Positions 26,263 through 36,849 of a DNA stretch of 64,000 bases are shown here, piece after piece (position 1 is the first letter of the stretch; the number at the start of each line of letters is the position of its first letter). The notes beneath the pieces were generated by a model. It saw nothing but the letters and a program-made list of their open reading frames with translations, made no database searches and was not told where the DNA came from. The stretch lies in contig NC_092329.1 of assembly GCF_036785885.1 (NCBI RefSeq), positions 6,696,001-6,760,000 on the forward strand. The letters are read 5' to 3'. A program made the translations under genes and the position numbers. This DNA is from Coffea arabica (taxonomy: Eukaryota; Streptophyta; Magnoliopsida; Gentianales; Rubiaceae).

Positions 26263-27485
26263 TGCTATGAACTTATCTTTGATCTTAGTTAATTAAAGGA
26301 ATTCATATGTGTAAGAGACTGCCCCACTCTCACTGATTCTCAGCTAAGAATCACAGGACAAGATCTAGAACAATACTGGATTTATGTTTTTTCTCCTTAT
26401 AGTTTCTGTTTTATGCTCGGATACTTCTTCTTTATTCTTGTTTCATGGTTTAATTGCGAGGATTTGCGGAGTTACCTCTACAACTAGACTGGAACATAGG
26501 ATTTTCACTTTCTTTTCTTGTGTTAAATTAGGGATGGAGATTTAGACTCTGGATTGTTGAATTTTCTTCCCAGGTGGTATGCTAATCAGATATCTTGAAC
26601 CTTTAGCATAAAAGTTGGCACTGTTGCTGTTTAAAGTTCAATATGCACCAATGAAAAAAAATTAAATTTACATTTGCATTTCTGGCAACTAAGGATTGAT
26701 TATCTACTTGATCATTATGTCACTAATAATAGAAAACTAGCAAAATGAGGAAACACCTTATTCTTTCCTGGTAATTGATCTCCAGAAGTATAACCGTAGA
26801 GCCTAATGCATGGTTGATTTCCTCCAATTGTTTGTGAAAGCAGGCGTCAGCGTCAAAGCAAACTTGACACCTTTGCTCCCTAGAAAAGATGAGGAGAACT
26901 TAAATTAAAGTTTTGTAACCTTAAACACTATGATGGAACCTTTTTTCTTAGAAAAAGTGTAGTTGCATCTTTTGAAAAAGATGATGCATCGAAATCAAGT
27001 CTTAACATTTTCAGCAGGTAGGAGATTTCTTTCTTTCTTTCTTTTTTTCCTTTTTTTGGGTGGTGGTGTTGCAGTTAGAACGGTTTATTGGCAACACTAG
27101 TCATAGTAGAATAATTATGAACAATATTTTGTCCTTGGAGGCACCCTGCGTTTTTCTTTCCAAGAGATTATTAAATTCATTGGAAATTAAACAGGTACAA
27201 AGTACTTTAATCGGATGGATTTTTATAATAAAAAACTTTAGTCCTGCCTTAATACAAGGCAGGCGGTTTATAATTCTTTTTGGAATACTTGTTAACTATT
27301 TTGACATGTGGATGAAAGTTATAGATCCTTCATAAAAATTTGCAGAAGCTAATTGCAAGGTCCTAATCTTCCCGTATAGTAGATTCACTGTTGACAAACG
27401 AAGCAGTTATACAATTCAAAGCCTAATGCATCTCCTTAAAACAATTGTTGAATCGTGTTATATATCTAATTCACCCTCTTCCTAT
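26263..27485. other. Intergenic between convergent MRF gene and peptide-gene relic
   Basis: The first few hundred bases are the probable 3' UTR of the MA3 gene. A CTTT-repeat and T tract lie near 27029-27058. The plus-strand frame at 27060-27335 has no recognisable features and I treat it as noncoding. Confidence 0.5.
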
Positions 27486-27589
27486 CTATAATCCTGGAGG
27501 GGATTGCTCAAAACTGTTAGATTGAGAAAAAACAAAAGCTTCGGGTTTTGGCGGAGCATCAGGTGATTCTTGAGCACTTGGCCCTGAAG

Positions 27590-28212
27590 GAACAAGCCTC
27601 TTAACCTTAAATGCAGGAGGAGAATCCGGTCATTCTTTTGGATTTGGTCCCGAAGGAACAAGTCTCTTAACCTTAAATGCAGGAGGAGAATCTGGTGTTT
27701 CTTGCACATTTGGCCCTGAAGGTACTAGTCTCTTAACCTCGAATCGACTGGGAGGTTCAGGTGATTCTTGACCCTGAAGGAACAAGCCTCTTAACATCAT
27801 AGCTCGGGGGAGAATTTGGTGATTCTTGCGCGCTCGGCCCTGAAGGAACAAGTCTCTTAACCTCGAATCGGCTAGGAGGTTCAAGTGATTGCTGACCACT
27901 TGGCCCTGAAGGAACAAATCTCTTAACATCATAGGGCGGGGGAGAACTAGTGATTCTTGCGCGCTCGGCACTGAAGGAACAAGTCACTTAACCTCGAATC
28001 AGCTAGGAGGTTCAGGTGATTGCTGACCACTTGGCCCTGAAGGAACAAGCCTCTTAACATCATAAGGCGGGGGAGAATCTGGTGATTCTTGCGCGGTCGG
28101 CCCTGAGGGAACAAGCCTCTTAACATCAAAGCTAGGGGGAGAATCTGGTGGCTCCTGGGGATTTGGCCTCGAAGGAACAAGTCTCTTGACCTTGAAAACA
28201 TTTGCTTTTGGG
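27590..28212 (-). repeat. Ten tandem 66 bp units encoding a 22-residue CLE-like repeat
   Basis: Successive units begin, on the minus strand, at 28190, 28124, 28058, 27992, 27927, 27861, 27795, 27737, 27671 and 27605. The steps are 66 bp except for one of 65 and one of 58. A typical unit is VKRLVPSGPSAQESPDSPP plus three residues. Units 2 to 7 alternate between a form ending ESPDSPPxYD and one ending QSPEPPSRFE, so the array grew in part by doubling a 132 bp pair. The lost bases (1 and 8) sum to 9, so the reading frame is restored after unit 7. TGA codons fall in units 3, 4 and 9. Confidence 0.9.
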
Positions 28213-28299
28213 AGGGAGTTGATTGCAGGGGTACCTGGTGAAGTTTCTGGATTCGGTCCCAAAACAATGCCATTATGAACATAGAACTTTTTTATCCCC

Positions 28300-29170
28300 C
28301 AAGAAACTAAAAAATGTGAAGGAAAAATATAAAAAATTTTTTTTTACAGAAGAACACATGCATTAATAAAGTTTTAAGACTTGTAAGATAAAAGAAAATG
28401 CAAAAAGAGAAACGATAAATTAAAGCAATGGAGTATACAAGTGAATCATATAGCATATTTTAAGTTCTCTTAATTAAACAAATTGTATGTGTGTGATTTA
28501 CTAGGTTCTCCTTTTCTTTTATTTGATAAATAAATTTAACACACTTTTTGTGACTTTTGGCACGATGGTGATTGGTGAATTACATTATTTTGGCGACAGA
28601 AGAATAAATGTCATTGGAAGATTTGTAATATTTACTTTTAATTAGGAAAAATGTTAGGTATGTCATTGAGGCCCCTTTAAAATAGTTGCGAAATATCAAA
28701 AAAATTAATGCATTTATTAAGAAGATTCTTTCTTATTCATAATAACGTGAACAGCCCATAGAAATTTCCTTATAAAAAAAAATAACACATGAGGCCCTTC
28801 TTAACCCCTTGGCCAAACCAATAAATGCTCTATAAAAGATATGCATAGTAGATTAAGAATCAATGATGATCGAGAAATTTTAGCAAATTAATTAAAAGAA
28901 TTATTATTGCAAATATATTAAAAGGGAAGGTAATAAAATAAAAGTTATCCACGTTACTCTCCAAGAACTAATACTGCACAATCTAACATTCTCGGCTGAA
29001 ATTGCCATTAATTATTTCTGATTTGCTAATGTAATGTAGTATAAGTTGGATTTTTTATATGTTTTCCTTAGTTAATTTTATATTTCAAAAAATCTAACAC
29101 ATGAAATATATCTTGATGAGTATCCGTTAGATAGGCCGATTTTCTTTATTTGGATTGTGCAAAATTAACA
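28300..29170. other. AT-rich gap inside the peptide-gene relic
   Basis: No coding frame is visible. On the minus strand its exit side has a strong acceptor-like TTTTTTAG just before the resumed peptide frame (about 28310), so it may be an intron. The best donor candidate, after VPSAPK near 29190, does not leave the matching phase. An insertion is the alternative. Confidence 0.4.
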
Positions 29171-29541
29171 AGTTGATATATAATACAACTTTGGCGCAGA
29201 AGGAACTTCATGATCAACCTTTGACTTATCCGACAGAGACGTGCCTCTAGGAGGAGTACCTGGCGATTCTTCAGGATTTAGGCCTGAAAGCATGCGATTT
29301 CAACAGCGACCTGATCCGACGACGACCGCCAGGTGACTTCTCTGGATTTGGCCCTCCAGGAACAAGTCCTCCAACCTCACAGGCATTGGATTTTGTTAGG
29401 GAACCATGTGTAGGTTCTGGCTGCTCAACACTATCCAGCTCTATTCGAGATGGCCATTGCACCATAATGGGGTGGAACCAAACATATCAGCAGAAGAATC
29501 ATTGCTGTAAACATATGGGATTTGACTTCGACAAGATCCAT

Positions 29542-30192
29542 TGATTTACACGGAGCTCTTGCCTCTTTCTTACCTTGTCAGATTTTTGTAGCTGTTCTTG
29601 CCAAGTTCACCGTCTGATGGTAAAAGTTTCTAAGCCAAAATGGGAAGATCTGCTTAGGGAAATGCTTTCAAGTTATATATCTCTTCACTTACCAGTTACC
29701 ATACAGTAATTGGAAAATAGAATTGATTTTATGGTTTTAATCACTACTATCACCGTACAAAAACGTACGTATCTACCGTTTATGCAAACTCACCTTACTA
29801 CTATTATCACAATCATTTCCCAAAATGTGCCATTAATTATTCCTCTGTCATTTGTTCACCATAAAGCCAGTTCCACCCTTTTTAGCCAATCTAGTTTAAA
29901 TTTTTTTTAAGATCTTTTTTTTTTTTTCATAACTGCAAGCTGTGTCAATCTTGATTTTGGAGTTTTAAGTATTGAATCCTAATTAATTGCTTCCATTTAC
30001 TATTGATTTGATTTATGCTATAAATTGCTTTATGTTCCACTTTACAAATACTAATTGAAACTTGTTCCACGTTTGCTTAGTCTCAAATAATTTATATTTA
30101 ATCCACGAACAACCACTACTACCGTCTATCAATTTCTTTGCTAAATATACATTTTGAGTCAAGTCAAATTCCCCCAAGAATGAAATAGAGAT
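29542..30192. other. Intergenic, 5' side of the peptide-gene relic
   Basis: AT-rich spacer between divergent loci. It would hold the promoter of the minus-strand peptide gene. A T tract lies at about 29900-29927. The plus-strand frame at 29710-29910 has no family features. Confidence 0.4.
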
Positions 30193-30584
30193 GGGAAAAT
30201 GCCAGTTTTTACTCTTAAAACTCTGGGTCATGAACAAATTTTATCATTGCACTTTTTAGCATAACATTTTTAGTATTTGAACTATCAAATTTTGATCAAT
30301 TTTATCCTCAAATGGGAAATTAATCAATTTAAAGAAAATTTAGAGTTGCGAATAAAGGTATTTGAGTTGGGAAAGTGAACATATCTATTCAATTTTGCTG
30401 ATTTTAAGTTGTGTAAACCTTTTTAATTAATGGGCAAATTTTCATTCAAATTGATTAATTATCCGTTTAAGAATGAAATTGATCAAAAATTGATAATTCA
30501 AATACTAAATGTGTTGCTCCAGAAATTTCAAGGATGAAATGTATCCGTGATCCAAAATTTAGGGACCAAAATTTGCATTTTCCC
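30193..30584. mobile_element. Foldback MITE, 392 bp
   Basis: The two ends are long inverted repeats. The left arm opens GGGAAAATGCCA and the right arm, inverted, opens GGGAAAATGCAA. The arms stay alignable for about 150 bp each (both contain TTTAGTATTTGAA and AATTAATCAATTT), leaving a loop of roughly 80 bp. No clear target duplication was found. It ends about 200 bp before the start of the membrane-protein gene. Confidence 0.7.
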
Positions 30585-30679
30585 AAACAGAGACGTAAAA
30601 TATGAGTAATTGTTCACCCAAAAAAAAATGAAAAAGAAAAAATAGTAGCAATGTTAGTTTTACCACCTCTCAGCTTAAG

Positions 30680-30718
30680 TGGGCCCCCGCACGAACCAAT
30701 TCGAAAGGCTTTATAAAG
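30680..30718 (+). promoter_or_regulatory. Candidate core promoter of the membrane-protein gene
   Basis: Within 40 bp there is a TGGGCC site II-like motif (30680-30685), a CCAAT (30696-30700) and a TATA-like TTATAAAG (30711-30718), about 60 bp before the start codon at 30781. The spacing is plausible for a housekeeping plant promoter; this is inference from motifs alone. Confidence 0.4.
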
Positions 30719-30780
30719 TAGTGACAAACAGAAAACTCCTCCTCTCCGACATCGGCTTGCCGGCAGAAAAATAATTTCGG

Positions 30781-33731
30781 ATGGGAGAAATCGAAGAGGA
30801 AGCCGCACCAGCAAACGCCGACGAGTCATCACCGTTATTATCGGACCCGAATTCTCCCCATAGGATCCGGTCGGTTAGAACGAAGGTGCCCGAGGTCGAG
30901 GTCCACCTCTATAAGCTTGGGAAAGGCCCCATCGACGTCTTCAAGTCCAGCCTCAGTGGGTGGGACCAAGACCAGTTGGAGGTCCGCGATATTCTGGACA
31001 AATATGGGTTCAAATCCGTCTATGCTTTCACTCCTGGGTCAGGTCGCGGAGCCCCGATCCGATTTAATCCCAGAAATGGCAGATCTTTGCTTTCTTACAA
31101 AGATGGCTCCGTTGTTTACCTCGATGGACAACCCAAGGTAATTTAAACTACAATTCCAGTATTACTCTAAATTCTCGTGCATTGCTTTTTGGGATTTTTA
31201 AAATTTTTGTTGTTATTAGTATTATTACTATTTTCATTTTGTGATTGATGCCTTGATGGGCAGTAAAATTTCGTATAGGCATGAATTGGGATTTGAAATT
31301 AAACTGAATTTGTTACTGTTCTGGATGTGGTGTCTATCTTATCAAGCATCAAATTCGAAATTTTAGTGTTAAAAAAACCATGCTAGAATAGATAGTGTTT
31401 AGCTCCTTAATATGTGTTGACAGGTTGCAGTGGAGTATAGCGAATGTAATTTGGGGAAGGTTGGCAGATAATTATGCAATTGCTATCTTAATGAATAATT
31501 TGATTGATGATTCTTTAGAAACAAAATTTCAAATAGTCTAAATAGCTCAATGGGTTAGAGCTTGGGCCTACAATGAAACCTGTTTTTTGGGTTTTAAAGG
31601 GCAAAAAAAAAAGAGAAGAATTTTTGGAAGGGGAAGCATAAACTTGGGAGGGAGAATAGGGAACAATGAGGAAGAAAGGCCCTTTAGCTACTGGGTAATA
31701 CTTGACTCTCCACTAAGAAGCCTCTGTTTTGCAGCTATGCCACATTTACTGAAGGTTAATTGGAGAATTGTTGGCTTCCTAAAGATTATTTTGACCTTCC
31801 TTCTATTAACATGTAGATACATGAACATTTCAAAATCTTGGATCGATATGTTTGGTTAGTATCCTCAGAATTGCATAATACAATTTTTATTTATTCTAAT
31901 TTCATATTGTTTCACGGAATATTAAAATTAATTTTTTTTATGAAAATCAGTGGATCAAGAGACTGGAAAATAAAAAAAATAAAGAGAGAACAGCGGTGCG
32001 GTTCCCCTTCAAAGAGCAGAAATCAAGTAGAAGATTCAACACCCCCGCCCTTTTTTTTTTGGGGCGGGGGGGGGGGGGGTGCATAATTGTAGTCGTTTTT
32101 AACCTTATGGTCTTACCTCATCTATTCATGCTTAAAAAAGTTGATATAGCTTTGAAAATCATTATTCATGTGTGCTCTTTTATGAGACTCTTATGGATAG
32201 GTCACTCGTGAACAAAAAATTTCTGCAACTTAAGTTTCTGGTTTATGCGTATCATCTGGTTTCTTAAATTTAAATTTTCTTTCAAATGGTTTGGGAACTT
32301 CTCAAATGCAGAATTGACATGTTACGTGGCCAGGGAGTTGAAATGATGTAAAAAAGTTTCACTTATATAGGACTACTTTGAAGATGGTGGCGTGTGTCTA
32401 TGGCTAAGTTGGAAAAATGGTTCTACATCAACTTGTTTCATTCTAAATGGAGCTAGGGGTGGTCATACAAGCCTCCTTTGTGCTAGGACAAGGAGTAAAA
32501 TGAAACATTACTCGAAATATAGCAACAAATGAAGAGAAGTAAAAATAAAAAAGATGCCTAGAGTAGTGCTAAATATCATTTAGTCTTGTTCAACTTGGAG
32601 TTAAATTTTCATGTTCAGCTTTTGAACTTCCGGTTGTTCAAATTTTGATTGTTATTTATTCTAACCATGAAAGACAAATCCACATTAGATTGGAGATAGG
32701 GGCATGATTGAGGGGAGTGGGCAACAACCTCTTTCTCTGTGGAAGAGGAGGAGGGTGGGGGGGGGGGGGGGGTTGGTCCTGTGGTGAATTGAGATGGTAA
32801 GTGGACAAGCACCTCTTTTCTGGTGGGAGAGAAGCAGGAAAATACGAGGAGGACACAATAGGACCGACTTGCAATTTCTTGATCCTTAGACATTTTGGGA
32901 AGGACATAAGTTGTAGCAATGGTATCTCGTAATAAAGCTCTTAGTTTGATGTGCGGTTGGATAATCATACAGCCTTTAAGATGTAATCTCGTGATTTCTT
33001 TTCTCTTGCAGGATACATTTCTTGTCATACCAAAATGTGGTATCTGCTAAAATAGCATTAATAGCATATGTAGCTAACGTTTTCATTTTGGCCATATAAT
33101 CACCAAGGAGCAAAGCTTTTCTTAACTTAAGAAGAGAGCTTTGCTCTGTTTCTACCTTCCCCCCCAAATCATACTGAAAATTAATATTTGGTGCTTTGCT
33201 TTTTGAAAAACTTCCCATATGAATTTTGTGTTTTTTGTTGGAATCCATGCGTTTGCAATTGTTTTTTGAGTGCTATTCATCTTGAACATCTGATAAGCAT
33301 GAAACAGATGTAATAATTAAGGATTAATCTTCCATATACTAACGATTTATACACTTTCACCATTGGATGCATGACACATAATTCGAATTTGAATTTAAAA
33401 CCTAAATTTTGCATGTGTGTTGTGCATCTAACTGTAATAGTATATACACTGTCAGTGTGTATAAAATTTACTCAATAATTAATTGACATGATGCTTTTAT
33501 AACATCTTATTTCAGGACTCTTTGGTCAAACCAGTTACGAAAATAGTGTCCGGGGTTGCATTTATAACCGCTTTGATAGTATTTGCTATCAAGGAGGCCC
33601 CGCCAGATTGGGCAAGTAAGTTGAACCTTTCAGGTGGTCGTATTCCCCCATGGATCCTTGCTTGCGTGGTTATTGTGTTCACCCGCATGAGGAAGAGAAC
33701 CAGGGATTTTCTGGAAAAACGTGGCAGATGA
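30781..33731 (+). CDS. Conserved plant membrane protein of unknown function, two exons
   Basis: Exons 30781-31137 and 33516-33731 give 190 residues. The N-terminus is acidic with an ESSPLLSDPNSPHRIRS stretch that looks like an endomembrane sorting region (a dileucine after acidic residues). A conserved soluble part follows (KVPEVEVHLYK, GKGPIDVFKSSL, FNPRNGRSLLSYKDGS). The second exon encodes two hydrophobic segments, about residues 130-147 (VSGVAFITALIVFAIKE) and 165-178 (PPWILACVVIVFT), then a basic tail, TRMRKRTRDFLEKRGR. I recall a similar Arabidopsis protein at At1g71780, next to the capping-protein beta gene, but cannot check it here. No function is known to me. The intron (31138-33515) is long and holds repeats; a damaged copy of exon 2 lies at 52144-52362. 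Confidence 0.85.
31543..32085. other. Repeat-rich part of the membrane-protein intron
   Basis: TAGCTCAATGGGTTAGAGC at 31543-31561 matches a tRNA-type A box, but no B box follows, so it may be a SINE or tRNA scrap. At 32041-32080 a C-rich run, T tract and GGGGCGGGG run form a hairpin. A further G run lies at about 32756-32773. These tracts are prone to assembly error. Confidence 0.35.
33320..33482. mobile_element. Short MITE-like insertion in the membrane-protein intron
   Basis: This stretch contains ATACACTTTCACC on the left and TATACACTGTCAGTGTGTAT on the right. The equivalent intron of copy B (about 52108-52125) runs straight through without it, so it was either inserted in A or removed from B. 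The borders come from that comparison and are accurate to about 10 bp. Confidence 0.5.
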
Positions 33732-34050
33732 ATTGAAGCTTTCATGAGTTTAGGCAAATTTTATTGGCGCGAAAATTTTCAGTTCTTAAACATTTCCATG
33801 TTCCAGCTAGTACTAACCATCACATGGTGCTGTTGCTTAGATTTCCTCAGAAAATACAGAGAACCTTCCCCTGTTGCACTCATTTACGTATAAATAACTA
33901 GTTTGGGTACTTGCAGATTGATAATTTATTTTTTTCCCCGAGATTAATAAGCAGAAGAAAAGTTTAACCACTTGTGCTACTTTAAAGGTATTAAGTTGAT
34001 CGATAATTCTTTTATGCCACACTTAACCGGTACATAAGCATGGCAAAGGC
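33732..34050. other. 3' flank of the membrane-protein gene
   Basis: No gene. The first 170 bp align with copy B (about 52362-52530), including TGTTGCTTAGATTTCCTC; after that the two copies part. Confidence 0.5.
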
Positions 34051-34059
34051 AATCAATCA

Positions 34060-34149
34060 TGCGTTAATAATGGCAAGAAAATCGCGAAGCCATTGGAATC
34101 TCAGGTTCGAAACCTCTCACTTGAAAAAAAAAAAAAAGGGGGGGGGTTG
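34060..34149 (+). mobile_element. SINE-like 3' fragment
   Basis: A pol III B-box-like GGTTCGAAACC (about 34113-34123) is followed at once by a poly(A) run and a G run. A B box with an A tail is typical of tRNA-derived SINEs, but no matching A box could be placed and the length is short. Confidence 0.35.
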
Positions 34150-36844
34150 ATGATAAATTGATATTCTCATGATTGAAACGTAATAATCACTTTCAAAAGG
34201 ATCTTAAACCTGAACTATCTCGTTGGTATTGTATTTGCCCTTTTTAATACACAGGATGACACAAGTGAGGTGGGTTCCTTTGAAGTATAACTTACACTAA
34301 GGAATAAGGCAAGTACTTACTTGCCTTCCACATTTGGTATAAAAAGAATGGAAGTTAAAGCATAATGATAATGCATTCATCCAAATCAAGTGCCTCTTTT
34401 ATCAATTATTTCTAAAGATCTCAACAAATGTTTAAGTATTTCCTTCTACGAGTTTAGGAGCAATATTAATCGGTTAATTGTTTATTTACATGCCTTGTAA
34501 ATTTTATTTTTCCGCTTAGTATCGATCATAATGAAATTGCTTCCTACAAGTTCCCTACGGGCTTGTTCTTGATTGATCACTTTAACTAATTATAGATTCT
34601 GATTAGTTTAGGATAATTAGTTTTTGTGATGTTCTTAATTAATTATATATATTAATTATAGAATTTTTAATGATAAAAAAGTTAAATTTATAATCACCTA
34701 AAGATTAGTTTTTTGTTGATTCTAAATTTTTACGCAATCAATTTCTATAATCAGATTTTGTAACAATCGAGAACAGGGCCTACACATAGAGCTTTCCTCT
34801 GAGAGTCCTGAACCGTAGCTAATAAGGCCCTGAAAACGTCATTTTCACCTATCGTTCTTAACTTTAACAATAATGGTCCCCAATATTGCTCACGAAACTG
34901 GGTCTTGGGAATGCATTCTTTGGACCTACTGGGAATGATACTGATTTGATCCAATCAGATAACTCATCAATTCTGTCTCAATGTATTTGAAGTCATTGGA
35001 TTACATGTCTCAGAATGCTAAACAATTGTGTGTATTAGAAGTGTTGGGCTATACGCACCATTATCTGAAAAGTAAGTTCGGCCCAAATAGCTAATTTACT
35101 CTTAAGTTGGGCGAGGTCTTTGTCCTTTGTTTCTCCGTTTGATGAATTGCAAATAACTCCCCTCACAAAAAATATTCCTAAAATGATTCCTTCATACTTT
35201 ATTAATTATTTCCATAATAGCCTTTTCTGCTATCCATCCGGTCAGACTCAAACGAAAATGAGAAAAAGGGTAAAGTAAACCCCTTTATTAGCCATTAATA
35301 CAGTGCAAAAGAATCCATCTTCCCCTTTTCGGACTATAAGACTCTATTTTGTTTCTATTTGTCACTCTTCTGTAACTCTCCTCACCAAAAAAGTCTTGGT
35401 TACTTAACATAAAACTGATGATACAAAATCTAAAATTTGATTATTCATCTCCATACCAGTTGCAATAATTTTCTCTTTGTGACGCTCTCCTTCTCACTAA
35501 AAAAAACAAAAGAAAAACTCATTCAGGGAAATTGGAATTATCACCAAACATGAGGGAAAAATCTAAAATTTTGATTATTCATCTCCGCTCCAATTATGGT
35601 GATTTTCTCTTTCTGATGCCTTCATTCCTATTGGAACTATTAGTATATTTACATAGAACTCTCCTTCACTTATTCATTCTATTAACTCTTTTTGGAGTTT
35701 TAGTTTTGATTTTGTTGTACTGCATTGGACGGAAGTTCGTTGTGCATGTGGTTATGTGGGACGAATAGCAAGTAAGGTTGGGGAAAGGAGCTTATGCATT
35801 TATTTTGGATGAACACTCTGTGAGTCTGGAATCTCCTGTATTGCCAATGGTGGTGACAAGAATCTGATTGAGTTTGTAGAATTTGATTGGAAAAACATGG
35901 AGGAGGTTTCTACTTGTTAGAGATAAGATCAGAAGATTAGATTAGTAATAAAATTTGGAGTTGAATCATTGTAGGAATATTTTCTAGGAAATCATTGTAG
36001 GTTATTTTGGCAAAGGACTGCTGAATTGAGTAGGAGCAGGAAAAGTCTCAAAAGCAATTCGAATTGGTAAAACTAGCAACCTCTAACTAGAAGTATCAGA
36101 TAAAAAAATTCTTGATGTGGACGATACGAATAGAAATTAGATGAAGCAAACAAAACGACATCCAGTTTCGGTGCATGTCACTATTAGTTTGGCATGCATA
36201 ATTATCCACTGTAAATAATGAGTCTCTAGAAAACCTGGAATTGACTAATTTTGAAACTAACAAACAATTGGCAATTGATCATCACGAGCCTATAAGCGGG
36301 GATGTGGACCTCAGGCTCGCATAGTTGGGTTTATTCAATTCCTTGAGATTGTTTTTTTTTTTTTAATATATATATAATGATTCCTTGTGATTGTTATATT
36401 TGCCCTCATATTTAATCTAATGTACAATCACATTATCTTAAAATACTGAATATAATATGAAATATTTTATTCAAGTATATTAAAATTTTCACGAATAGAA
36501 TAATATCATGTGCTTGTATAACAAAAATGCAAGCGCAACTGTGCCTGTCCAAATTGAGTCAACCCATGCTGTATACATGAACGATAAGAACCAAACCTGA
36601 TTTTATTATACTATACTTATTTTTATACAAGTTTTTTTTTATGCAAATTAAAATACCCATACTGGCTCGAGTCGCTCATTTTCCATCTCAACTTTTTCTC
36701 AAGTATCTGGAACACAATTCTTAATCTGAACATTCTTTCTCATTACAGATAGGAAGGAGAATGCGTAGGTGGAAAGAAGCATTGGACAGAGTCCGATTTA
36801 TTCAATTAATGTGTCTCATCATTGTTCCCAAATGATGGCTAAGT
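34150..36844. other. Intergenic, largely an insertion specific to copy A
   Basis: From about 33900 to 36110 there is no counterpart in copy B, so this is either an insertion in A or a deletion in B. Two frames are open (minus 34751-34954, plus 35532-35768), but neither has recognisable features. The second contains hydrophobic runs, and a neighbouring frame reads RCACGYVGRIASK, which hints at a zinc-finger gene scrap. From about 36110 the sequence again aligns with copy B (52560 onward). Confidence 0.4.
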
Positions 36845-36849
36845 GGCTG

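Larger units (their letters stand above)
27486..29541 (-). pseudogene. Broken gene for a secreted multi-unit CLE-like peptide precursor
   Basis: Read on the minus strand, the locus starts at 29541 with a convincing signal peptide: MDLVEVKSHM, then the hydrophobic core FTAMILLLICLV, ending near GAMA. That frame stops at 29431. The next frame (29465 to 29271) carries a CLE-like core, GGLVPGGPNPEKSP. A third frame carries GLNPEESPGTPP (about 29247-29290). An AT-rich gap of about 900 bp follows, then (28264 to 27486) GPNPETSPGTP and ten tandem VKRLVPSGPNP-type units ending in SFEQSPPGL and a stop. The first blocks and the array are homologous (SLTKSN against SLPKAN before the core). The core matches the plant CLE peptide pattern R-L-V-P-S-G-P-N-P, but position 11 is Glu, not His. 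At least three in-frame TGA codons and several frameshifts break it. Assembly error or an intron could explain some breaks. Confidence 0.7.

Noticed and set aside
27590-28212. CRISPR-like spacing of repeats
   Set aside because: The whole 66 bp unit is repeated with no unique spacers and it encodes a conserved peptide; this is a plant nuclear locus.
27947-28282. Open frames across the peptide array reading LRGLFLQG-type repeats
   Set aside because: These are the wrong frame of the 66 bp units; the VKRLVPSGP frame has the signal-peptide context and the homologous upstream blocks.
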